The notes under the pieces were generated by a model. That model was given only the letters and a program-made list of their open reading frames with translations, searched no databases and was not told the origin of the DNA. Positions 6,998 to 12,677 of a stretch of 12,677 nt of DNA are shown one piece after another. Within the stretch, counting starts at the first letter, position 1. Each line of letters opens with the position of its first letter. The stretch comes from Actinomycetota bacterium (GTDB lineage Bacteria; Actinomycetota; Actinomycetes; S36-B12). Location of the stretch: the NCBI GenBank assembly GCA_010029945.1, contig RGQW01000032.1, positions 1-12,677 of the forward strand, given 5' to 3'. Both the position numbers and the translations under genes were made by a program.

Positions 6998-7028
6998 ACG
7001 GTTGCGTAACTTACGGTACCGTAACCGT
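6998..7028. promoter_or_regulatory. Candidate operator upstream of the desaturase (14-bp perfect palindrome)
   Basis: TTACGGTACCGTAA at 7011-7024 is a perfect 14-bp palindrome. It lies inside a wider pair of arms, ACGGTT (6998-7003) and AACCGT (7023-7028). It sits 71 bp upstream of the desaturase start on the - strand, where a TetR-family dimer could control the desaturase-tetR-marR operon. The adjacent TetR protein is the most economical candidate binder; this is inference. The -10 and -35 elements cannot be assigned with confidence. Confidence 0.6.
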
Positions 7029-7099
7029 CGGAATCCGGCCACCCGAGGCTCCCCACCGGCGGGTCTTAGGGTTGAGCCCGCACCAGGACATCTCCCTGA

Positions 7100-7170
7100 T
7101 CCCCGGTCGTCTAGTGGCAGGACAGCGGACTTTGAATCCGTCAACGGAGGTTCGAATCCTCCCCGGGGAG
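7100..7170 (+). tRNA. tRNA-Gln (anticodon UUG)
   Basis: The cloverleaf folds by eye. The acceptor TCCCCGG (7100-7106) pairs with CCGGGGA (7163-7169), and the discriminator G is 7170. The anticodon stem is GCGGA/TCCGT with loop CTTTGAA and anticodon TTG at 7132-7134. The T arm is GGAGG-TTCGAAT-CCTCC at 7146-7162. The D arm lies within 7107-7124. The CCA end is not encoded (the next bases are CCCC), so it must be added by the nucleotidyltransferase. The tRNA reads CAA, and CAG by wobble. A tRNA-Gln gene close to glmU is also found in M. tuberculosis (glnU), supporting conserved synteny. Confidence 0.95.
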
Positions 7171-7183
7171 CCCCACCCATCCC

Positions 7184-8290
7184 TCAATAGGCGCCGTACT
7201 CGCCGCCTCCGCGCGATCCGAGAAATTCACCGACCAGGCGATCGCGCTCGAATAGTCGAACGGTTCCACGAGCGGTACCGCCGTTCCACAGCGAGTGATG
7301 GTTCTTGACGCCATCGGGGTTCTCGTAGTTCATCAACAACATTTCCTCCGTGGGGCACCAGAAGTCGATCTCGATGCGGTGGGTGAAGGTCTTTGCCGAG
7401 ATGCGCCACCGAACCTTGTCCGACTCGACGGTGCACTCGAAGGATTGTCGCGACCCGGTCCAGAACTTGGAGAAGTTGAATTCGAATAGTTCACCGCGCA
7501 AGAAGAAGGCGATCAGCAACTTGCTGGACAGTCGTCGTCCGAACAGGACCGGAGTGCCACCGCCGACGTCCAGACACGTCAGGGGCAGGGCCTCACCCGA
7601 GGCTGCGTCCACGAATTGCGCGCAGTTCAACCACACCCACGGGTTGGTGTAGTCCTGACCCCAGTTCTTGTCCTGGTATCCGCTGCTGGTCTCCGGCTCC
7701 ACGATGAAGCGTCGACCGTTGAAATCGATCTCGCCGGAGTACTCAGTCTTGATTCCGGCGACGTGCCAAAACATCTGGAAGGCCCTGGTGGTCCGAAAGA
7801 GTGCGTCGGCGCCGTAACCGACGGAGTAGGACAGTTGCTTGTTGGCGGTGAGATCCCAGGACATCGAGCCGTGATCGGACATCCACTCCGGATGCGACGC
7901 TGCCTCGTCGGCGGATACCGAGACAGAGCCCGCGAGATGTGACTCCGTCACAGTGGCGTCGCCAATCCGCGCATCCAGGTGGTGTGTGTCGAACGAGCAG
8001 TCGTCGGAAGCGACGTAGTTGTGCAGCTGCGTGGGCTCAGGGCCCCAGCAGCCGGCGTTGAGCATCCCGTAGGACGGACGGATCCCGGCCTCGCGATTCG
8101 ATGGCAACTGCCCCAGGATCGGAGCCGAGCCGCCGAGGCCAGGGTTGATCGAGAAGTATTCGATGAAGAAGCTCCGCGGCTCGTTGGTCACCGCATCGAA
8201 TCCGGTGAGCGAATGCCACCACCAGTCGTAACCGCGCGTGGCCAGAGGCCCGGTAAGCATGTATGCGTTGCGATCGGCCACAGGCAGCAT
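7184..8290 (-). CDS. Tocopherol-cyclase-like family protein of unknown substrate
   Basis: A 368-residue protein if started at the ATG 8288-8290. The N-terminus reads LPVADRNAYMLTGPLATRGYDWWWHS. Further along are FFIEYFSINPGLGG, a long beta-rich middle, and the strong motif SSGYQDKNWGQDY followed by NPWVWLNCAQF. The 'GY-x-(D/E)KNWG ... W-x-W' pattern and the early aromatic motif are typical of the tocopherol-cyclase-like family (Pfam Tocopherol_cycl), related to plant VTE1. Bacterial members are mostly uncharacterised. No signal peptide or membrane helix is obvious, so it is probably cytoplasmic. The frame remains open upstream to 8554 across glmU, but the 8291-8436 stretch translates to unremarkable sequence and has no other good start; an ATG at 8435-8437 is the alternative. 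It stands alone, divergent from glmU and convergent with the tRNA. The family is fairly sure; the function is unknown. Confidence 0.75.
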   Translation of the reverse strand: MLPVADRNAYMLTGPLATRGYDWWWHSLTGFDAVTNEPRSFFIEYFSINPGLGGSAPILGQLPSNREAGIRPSYGMLNAGCWGPEPTQLHNYVASDDCSFDTHHLDARIGDATVTESHLAGSVSVSADEAASHPEWMSDHGSMSWDLTANKQLSYSVGYGADALFRTTRAFQMFWHVAGIKTEYSGEIDFNGRRFIVEPETSSGYQDKNWGQDYTNPWVWLNCAQFVDAASGEALPLTCLDVGGGTPVLFGRRLSSKLLIAFFLRGELFEFNFSKFWTGSRQSFECTVESDKVRWRISAKTFTHRIEIDFWCPTEEMLLMNYENPDGVKNHHSLWNGGTARGTVRLFERDRLVGEFLGSRGGGEYGAY

Positions 8291-8408
8291 GCAAGCACAG
8301 TCACGGTGCGTGCGGGGGACGGGATCGCAGTTCGTCGGCTGCGCTTTCTGGAGCCGCGGCGCGAGGCAAAACTCCGGTGGGACACAGGAGCGAACCGGGG
8401 CGTGAACT

Positions 8409-8434
8409 GATCTAGTGATGCACCAAACTAGGTC
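8409..8434. promoter_or_regulatory. Imperfect inverted repeat in the divergent glmU / cyclase-like intergenic region
   Basis: GATCTAGT (8409-8416) and ACTAGGTC (8427-8434) form an inverted repeat with one mismatch in eight and a 10-bp spacer, ending just before the preferred glmU ATG at 8436. The 145-bp gap (8291-8435) must contain the promoters of both divergent genes, but I could not pick out convincing -10 and -35 boxes. The repeat could be an operator or a leader hairpin covering the glmU start; it could also be chance. Confidence 0.3.
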
Positions 8435-8435
8435 C

Positions 8436-9908
8436 ATGAGCACGCGCCCCGGGGTCGTCATCATCCTGGCCGCCGGTGAGGGCAAGCGGATGAAGTCCGC
8501 CGTACCGAAAGTCCTCCATCCGATCGCTGGGCGGTCCCTTGTCGGACACGTCATCGAAGCCGCGGCTCACCTCGAGCCCGAGCACGTGGTGGTCGTCGTC
8601 GGCCACGGTCGGGAACACGTGGTTGAGCATCTGGCGGAGATCGCGCCGTGGGTCGTGCCGGTTGTGCAAGACGAGCAGCGCGGCACCGGGCACGCGGTGC
8701 GAATCGCCCTGGACGATCTCGCGTCCCGGGGCGTGTCTTCCGACAGACCGATTGTTGTGCTCACCGGAGATACGCCACTCGTCAACGGAGGAACCCTGGA
8801 TGGGTTGATGTCTGCCCACAGTGGTGCGTGCACTGTGCTGACGGCCACCGTCGCGTCCCCCACCGGGTACGGCCGAATCGTGCGAAACGGCAACGCAGTC
8901 GCGGCGATCGTGGAAGAGCGTGACGCGAGCGACGAACAACGGCTGATCAACGAGATCAACGCAGGAATGTATGTCTTCGAGTCATCAGCCCTCGTCGAGC
9001 GCATCGCGCGCCTGGACACCGACAACGCTCAGAGCGAGGAGTACCTCACCGACGTCGTGAGCATGATCACCGCAGACGGGCTGGTGGTGAACGCTCACGT
9101 TTCGGCCGACTCCGATGACATCCGCGGCGTGAACGACCGGGTGCAACTGGCCGAGGCGGCGGCGATCATGCGCGATCGAATCAACGAGAGTTGGATGCGC
9201 GCCGGCGTGAGCATCGCCGATCCCGCGAGCACCTGGATCGATGTGGACGTGGAAATCGAGCCGGACGCGCATTTGTTGCCACAGACCATCTTGCGGGGCC
9301 CGACCGCCATCGCCGCGAGAGCCCGCGTTGGCCCGGGAACCACGCTGGTGGCCTGTGAGGTCGGGGCGGACAGCGAAGTGATCCATACCTGGGCCGAACT
9401 CGCGGTGATCGGCGACAACGCCCGCGTTGGACCGTTCACCTACCTGCGACCGGGGGCCAACCTGGGAGCGGGCGCCAAGGCCGGGGCGTATGTGGAGATC
9501 AAGAACTCCTCCGTCGGTGACGGAGCCAAAGTTCCGCACCTGTCCTACGTCGGTGATGCGGACATCGGCGAGGACAGCAACATCGGTGCAGCCACCGTGT
9601 TCGTTAACTACGACGGTCAGGACAAGCACCGCACGGTGGTCGGGCGGGATGTGCGCATCGGAAGCGACTCCATGCTGGTGGCTCCGGTCGAAATCGGCGA
9701 CGGCGCATACACCGCAGCGGGCTCGGTGATCACCGATGACGTTCCTCCGGGAGCGATGGCGGTCGGGCGAGCTCGCCAGCGGAACATCGAGGGGTGGGTC
9801 GAGAGGCGTCGAGCGGACTCAGCATCAGCGCGGTCTGCCAGGGCGGCGAACGACGGTGACGGCGCGTCTGACAAGGTTCAGTCAGAGGATTCCGTTCGGG
9901 AGGAATGA
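8436..9908 (+). CDS. glmU: Bifunctional GlmU: N-acetylglucosamine-1-phosphate uridyltransferase / glucosamine-1-phosphate acetyltransferase
   Basis: It makes UDP-GlcNAc for peptidoglycan in two steps: acetylation of GlcN-1-P by the C-terminal domain, then uridylylation by the N-terminal domain. It has 490 residues from the ATG at 8436. The nucleotidyltransferase loop LAAGEGKRMKS is at 11-21, with Lys25 in VPKVLHP. The uridyltransferase core includes GTGHAV, LTGDTPL and EINAGMY. The left-handed beta-helix domain carries PFTYLRPGANLGAGAKAGAY and the catalytic His368 in VPHLSYVGDADIG, then VFVNYDG. The last roughly 40 residues (after NIEGWVERRR) are a polar, probably disordered tail, as in mycobacteria. 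GTG 8415 and ATG 8418 are in-frame alternative starts that would add six or seven residues; 8436 fits the family start better and has an AGG upstream. prs follows immediately. Confidence 0.97.
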   Translation: MSTRPGVVIILAAGEGKRMKSAVPKVLHPIAGRSLVGHVIEAAAHLEPEHVVVVVGHGREHVVEHLAEIAPWVVPVVQDEQRGTGHAVRIALDDLASRGVSSDRPIVVLTGDTPLVNGGTLDGLMSAHSGACTVLTATVASPTGYGRIVRNGNAVAAIVEERDASDEQRLINEINAGMYVFESSALVERIARLDTDNAQSEEYLTDVVSMITADGLVVNAHVSADSDDIRGVNDRVQLAEAAAIMRDRINESWMRAGVSIADPASTWIDVDVEIEPDAHLLPQTILRGPTAIAARARVGPGTTLVACEVGADSEVIHTWAELAVIGDNARVGPFTYLRPGANLGAGAKAGAYVEIKNSSVGDGAKVPHLSYVGDADIGEDSNIGAATVFVNYDGQDKHRTVVGRDVRIGSDSMLVAPVEIGDGAYTAAGSVITDDVPPGAMAVGRARQRNIEGWVERRRADSASARSARAANDGDGASDKVQSEDSVREE

Positions 9909-10907
9909 GTGGCCGAAAAGTCCGTACCCACACAAAAGCGTCTCGTGCTTCTCAGCGGCCGATCGCACCCCGAACTCGCCGAGTCCGTCGCCGACGAACT
10001 CGGCATCGCTTTGTCTCCGACGCTGGCTTACGACTTCGCCAACGGTGAGATCTTCATTCGTTTCCGGGAGTCCGTTCGCGGGACGGATGCCTTCGTCCTG
10101 CAGAGCCACACCACGCCGATCAACACGTGGATCATGGAGCAACTGATCATGATCGACGCGCTCAAGCGCGCATCGGCCAAACGCATCACCGTAATCGTCC
10201 CCTTCTACGGCTACGCCCGCCAGGACAAGAAGCACCGGGGCCGCGAGCCGATCTCCGCACGGTTGATGGCCGATTTGTTCAAGGCGGCCGGCGCCGATCG
10301 ATTGATGACGGTCGACCTGCACACCTCCCAGATTCAGGGCTTCTTCGACGGCCCGGTGGACCACCTGTTCGCGCTCCCCCTCCTCGCCGAGCACGTGGCC
10401 TCACGGGTAGCCACCGACCAGATCACCGTGGTGTCGCCGGACGCTGGACGGGTGCGCGTTGCCGAACGATGGACCGACGTCCTCGGCGCCCCTCTCGCGA
10501 TCATCCACAAACGCCGTGATCCCGATGTGCCGAACCAGGTCCGCGTCTTCGAAGTCGTCGGTGATGTGCAGGATCGAGTCTGCGTGGTTGTCGACGACAT
10601 GATCGACACCGGCGGCACGATCGTGAAGGCAGCTGAGACGCTGCTCGAGAACGGCGCCAAAGACGTCATCGTCGCGGCAACGCACGGCATCTTGAGCGAT
10701 CCGGCTCGCGATCGTCTCCAGCAATCGCAGATCTCCGAAGTAGTCGTCACGGACACGCTGCCGATCCCCCCGGAGCGACAGTTCGACAAATTGACCGTGC
10801 TGTCGATTGCACCGATTCTGGCCACAGCCATCAACGAGGTATTCACCGATGGATCGGTGACCTCAATGTTCGAAGCCGCCACGGCGGACGAAGCCTCCTC
10901 GCACTAG
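9909..10907 (+). CDS. prs: Ribose-phosphate pyrophosphokinase (PRPP synthetase)
   Basis: It transfers pyrophosphate from ATP to ribose-5-phosphate, making PRPP for purine, pyrimidine, histidine, tryptophan and NAD synthesis; in actinobacteria PRPP also feeds decaprenyl-phosphoryl-arabinose where that pathway exists. It has 332 residues and is a class I enzyme. The ATP-site segment YGYARQDKK is at 100-108. VDLHTSQ with His138 is at 135-141. The PRPP-binding loop VVVDDMIDTGGT is at 226-237. The GTG start at 9909 directly abuts the glmU TGA (9906-9908), with a GAGGA ribosome-binding site inside the end of glmU, so the two are translationally coupled. An ATG at 9905 is out of frame. The glmU-prs pair is conserved across actinobacteria and beyond. 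Confidence 0.97.
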   Translation: MAEKSVPTQKRLVLLSGRSHPELAESVADELGIALSPTLAYDFANGEIFIRFRESVRGTDAFVLQSHTTPINTWIMEQLIMIDALKRASAKRITVIVPFYGYARQDKKHRGREPISARLMADLFKAAGADRLMTVDLHTSQIQGFFDGPVDHLFALPLLAEHVASRVATDQITVVSPDAGRVRVAERWTDVLGAPLAIIHKRRDPDVPNQVRVFEVVGDVQDRVCVVVDDMIDTGGTIVKAAETLLENGAKDVIVAATHGILSDPARDRLQQSQISEVVVTDTLPIPPERQFDKLTVLSIAPILATAINEVFTDGSVTSMFEAATADEASSH

Positions 10908-11088
10908 GCCCGGTGTCCCCAGGCTCAACGGCGTCCCCCTAGACTTCCGACGTCCTCGGCGAGGGAGGCCGTCCTACCGGACCGGTCGCCGTGATCGACG
11001 CGGGTGGTGCCACCTGACGTCTGTCCGCACCCCCGCGAGGCATGCCGCATAGTCGTGCAACCGCATGACGAAACGCCGAGGAGAACAC
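10908..11088. other. Intergenic gap between prs and rplY
   Basis: The gap is 181 bp, the largest in the right half. It contains a short perfect inverted repeat, ACCGG-A-CCGGT at 10976-10986, without a following T run, and several C-rich stretches. A promoter for rplY is expected here, but I could not identify a convincing -10/-35 pair; CATAGT at 11048-11053 is the only weak -10 candidate. A GAGGAGA ribosome-binding site for rplY ends the gap at about 11078-11084. No small gene is apparent. Confidence 0.4.
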
Positions 11089-11691
11089 GTGACCAACGTC
11101 GACATCACCGCTGAGCCCCGCAGCGACTTCGGAAAAGGGGCGGCCCGGCGACTGCGTCGCTCGGGAAGCGTTCCCGCCGTCATCTATGGCACGGGAATCG
11201 AACTCACCCACGTGGCTATCGATGAGCACGAGATCGACCTGGCGCTGCGCAAGCCGCGGGTGGTCCTGAACATCTCCTACGACGGCAACACCTACCTCAC
11301 CAAGCCTCGCGACGTCCAGCGTGACCCGGTCAAGCAGCACCTCGAACACGTCGACCTCGTCATCATCACCAAGCAGGAGGCCGCGATTCGAAGCTCGTAT
11401 GCCGATGCCGTCGCAAAGGCCGAAATTGCCGCTGCAGAAGCTGGATACGACGCCGCATCCGTGATCATGGCTCTCGAGGAAGCCGTGGCTCGGGGCGAGG
11501 ATCCGTTGGAAGCCGTCGATCACGCCGTTGCCGACGTCAAGGCCAAGGCCGCAGAGATGGCGGCGGCCGCGGCGGCACGCGAAGCTGCACGCGAGGCCGC
11601 AGAGGCCGCAGAGGCCGCCGAGGTTGCAGCCGACGGCGACGCCGGCGAGGCTGCGCCTGCTCCGAGCAGCGACGAGGCATCCGCGGAGTAG
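11089..11691 (+). CDS. rplY: Ribosomal protein L25 / CTC-like protein with atypical Ala-rich C-terminus
   Basis: The N-terminal about 90 residues are a standard bL25/CTC 5S-rRNA-binding domain: RSDFGKGAARRLRRSGSVPA, then VIYGTG, and RDPVKQHLEHVDLVII. This domain docks on 5S rRNA loop E in the 50S subunit. After residue 95 the expected TL5 beta domain, which usually begins with a VEVPVHxxGE-like stretch, is not recognisable. Instead there are about 100 residues that are strongly Ala/Glu/Arg-rich, probably helical or coiled, including three tandem EAA codon triplets, ending in an acidic tail. Total length is 200 residues. The GTG at 11089 is chosen because GAGGAGA lies just upstream; an in-frame ATG at 11065 would add eight residues but has a poorer site. 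It precedes pth by 46 bp, the usual actinobacterial pair. Confidence 0.9.
   Translation: MTNVDITAEPRSDFGKGAARRLRRSGSVPAVIYGTGIELTHVAIDEHEIDLALRKPRVVLNISYDGNTYLTKPRDVQRDPVKQHLEHVDLVIITKQEAAIRSSYADAVAKAEIAAAEAGYDAASVIMALEEAVARGEDPLEAVDHAVADVKAKAAEMAAAAAAREAAREAAEAAEAAEVAADGDAGEAAPAPSSDEASAE
11593..11619 (+). repeat. Three tandem 9-bp repeats (GAGGCCGCA) inside rplY
   Basis: GAGGCCGCA at 11593-11601 and again at 11602-11610 is followed by GAGGCCGCC at 11611-11619. In frame it encodes three Glu-Ala-Ala triplets at residues 169-177 of the L25 tail. The repeat sits in a wider Ala-codon-rich stretch (about 11557-11640), suggesting growth of the tail by slippage. Confidence 0.8.
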
Positions 11692-11737
11692 TGCGCTTGC
11701 CCCGTACGCACTCGACACCCTGGGGGCTGCCACGCTC

Positions 11738-12364
11738 ATGTCCGATCCCTGGCTGATCGTGGGTCTGGGAAATCCCGGACCCGAGTACGCCGCGACCCGA
11801 CACAACATCGGAGCGATGGCCGTCGACGTAATCGCCGGCAGCACGAGCGCAACACTGTCCCGACACAAGAAGGTGCACGCCCGCATCGCCGAAACCCATC
11901 TCGGTTTCCCCGGCGATCGGGTGTCGGTCATCGCCTGCGCTCCGCTGTCCTACATGAACGAAAGCGGCGGACCCGTCAAGGCCGCCATGAACTTCTATCG
12001 GATTCCTCCCGAGCGACTCGTCGTCGTGCACGACGAACTCGACATTGACTTCGCCACCCTTCGCATCAAGAAGGGTGGAGGTGACGGTGGGCACAACGGC
12101 CTGAAGAGCATCCGCTCTGCGATCGGAACCGGGGACTATTTCCGCATCCGGCTCGGCATCGGACGCCCCGTCGGTCGCCAAGCCCCAGCGGACTACGTCT
12201 TGCAGGCGTTCTCCAGTGCCCAACGCGCGGACCTTCCCGGCTTCTTGTCCCGAGGCGCGGAGGCCGCCGAGGCCTTAATTCGACAAGGACTCGACGTGGC
12301 GCAGAATGCATACAACGAACGTTCGTCCAGCGGTGACGATGCCAGCACAGGAGGAAAGGGATGA
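11738..12364 (+). CDS. pth: Peptidyl-tRNA hydrolase
   Basis: It releases peptides from peptidyl-tRNA that has dropped off the ribosome, recycling the tRNA. It has 208 residues. The N-terminal core LIVGLGNPGPEYAATRHNIG is at 6-25, with Asn12 and the catalytic His22. YMNESGG holds Asn74, HDELD holds Asp99, and GGHNGLKS holds Asn120; these are the standard Pth active-site residues. The frame continues upstream into rplY, but the ATG at 11738 gives the conserved N-terminus. The ribosome-binding site is weak: a GGGGG run sits well upstream. Its TGA (12362-12364) overlaps the next gene's ATG (12361-12363), so translation of the two is probably coupled. Genes acting on stalled translation and 50S structure (rplY, pth) sit together here, as in many bacteria. 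Confidence 0.97.
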   Translation: MSDPWLIVGLGNPGPEYAATRHNIGAMAVDVIAGSTSATLSRHKKVHARIAETHLGFPGDRVSVIACAPLSYMNESGGPVKAAMNFYRIPPERLVVVHDELDIDFATLRIKKGGGDGGHNGLKSIRSAIGTGDYFRIRLGIGRPVGRQAPADYVLQAFSSAQRADLPGFLSRGAEAAEALIRQGLDVAQNAYNERSSSGDDASTGGKG

Positions 12365-12677
12365 ACGATCCACGTTCCGATGCCGCTATCTCTCGCGACG
12401 TCGCCCAGGACGCCGGTCAACTCCTGCTGCAGATACGACGGGACTTCATTGCCGAACACGGTCCCATCGGGGACAAAGAGACGGCGAACAAGCTGCGCGA
12501 TCGAGCCGATGCGGCGTCGAACGATCTGATCCTGGATTTCCTTTCTTCGGTTCGACCACACGACGCGGTACTGAGCGAAGAAGCCAAGGACGATCCATCC
12601 CGCCTGGACGCCGAGCGGGTGTGGATCGTCGACCCCCTCGACGGAACGTGGGAGTACGGACAAGACCGCGCGGATTT
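12361..12677 (+). CDS. cysQ: CysQ-like 3'(2'),5'-bisphosphate nucleotidase / inositol monophosphatase family, N-terminal part (3' truncated by window edge)
   Basis: The first 105 codons of an inositol-monophosphatase-superfamily enzyme continue to the window edge with no stop. The metal-binding motifs are SEEA with Glu74 (residues 72-75) and WIVDPLDGT at 88-96, with Asp91 and Asp94. The following WEYG, in place of the commoner REFG, and the KLRDRADAASNDLI segment resemble actinobacterial CysQ proteins, which hydrolyse PAP/PAPS in sulfate assimilation. Other members of the superfamily (inositol-1-phosphatase, fructose-1,6-bisphosphatase type IV, histidinol phosphatase) cannot be excluded without the C-terminal half. 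The ATG overlaps the pth stop by ATGA, and AGGAAAGG at about 12351-12358 is the ribosome-binding site. Confidence 0.8.
   Translation, partial: MNDPRSDAAISRDVAQDAGQLLLQIRRDFIAEHGPIGDKETANKLRDRADAASNDLILDFLSSVRPHDAVLSEEAKDDPSRLDAERVWIVDPLDGTWEYGQDRAD

Noticed and set aside
7060..7099. Promoter for tRNA-Gln (TTGAGC at 7072, TAGGGT-like box at 7067)
   Set aside because: Neither box has a correctly spaced partner that would leave a sensible 5' leader. The promoter must be nearby but I cannot place it.
6941..7180. Upstream extension of the desaturase reading frame to 7180
   Set aside because: It would translate the antisense of tRNA-Gln and the operator palindrome. The ATG at 6940 has a ribosome-binding site and gives the normal family length.
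8291..8554. N-terminal extension of the cyclase-like protein into glmU
   Set aside because: It overlaps the glmU catalytic loop on the other strand, and its translation lacks family features. A start at 8290 is more economical, though the exact start remains uncertain.
10976..10986. Rho-independent terminator after prs
   Set aside because: The ACCGG/CCGGT hairpin has a one-base loop, a short stem and no T run, so it is not a credible terminator.
11528..11737. Extension of pth upstream into the rplY tail
   Set aside because: It is an out-of-frame reading of the Ala-rich rplY codons. The conserved Pth N-terminus begins at the ATG 11738.

Overview
The window is high-GC, densely packed chromosomal DNA from an actinobacterium (Actinomycetota). 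This rests on the gene order, on the GTG starts and stop/start overlaps, and on individual proteins: an actinobacterial GlmU, a CTC/L25 protein, and a FasR-like TetR regulator. From memory, the order rsmI - metG - tatD - (rpfB) - ksgA - ispE, with pth - rplY - prs - glmU - tRNA-Gln nearby, matches the Mycobacterium tuberculosis Rv1003-Rv1019 neighbourhood. I cannot place the genus.

Left block (1-4623, + strand): the 3' end of rsmI, then metG, tatD, ksgA/rsmA and ispE, almost without gaps, probably one operon. It covers rRNA methylation, tRNA charging, a TatD nuclease and the MEP isoprenoid pathway. The tatD-ksgA junction, where mycobacteria carry rpfB, holds only a run of ten heptamers with consensus GTGANNN, in exact 7-nt register, from the tatD stop to the ksgA start.

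Middle block (4607-6940, - strand): a likely operon transcribed leftward. It contains a membrane acyl desaturase with all three histidine boxes, a FasR-like TetR regulator overlapping it by GTGA, and a MarR regulator. The MarR gene runs convergently into the end of ispE. A perfect 14-bp palindrome lies upstream of the desaturase and a 13-bp palindrome lies upstream of marR; both are good operator candidates. The block looks like a self-regulated membrane-lipid module.

Next come a tRNA-Gln(UUG) on the + strand and, on the - strand, a tocopherol-cyclase-like protein. The latter is the least understood gene in the window.

Right block (8436-12677, + strand): glmU and prs are joined with no gap and make UDP-GlcNAc and PRPP. 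After a 181-bp gap come rplY/ctc, pth and the start of a cysQ-like phosphatase, which overlaps pth by ATGA. The L25 protein is unusual: its N-terminal 5S-rRNA-binding domain is intact, but the usual C-terminal TL5 beta domain is replaced by an alanine/glutamate-rich, probably helical tail.

I see no transposase, phage gene, CRISPR array or defence system. The most noteworthy points are the heptamer array, the altered L25 protein, the desaturase/FasR-like/MarR module with its palindromes, and the orphan tocopherol-cyclase-like gene.
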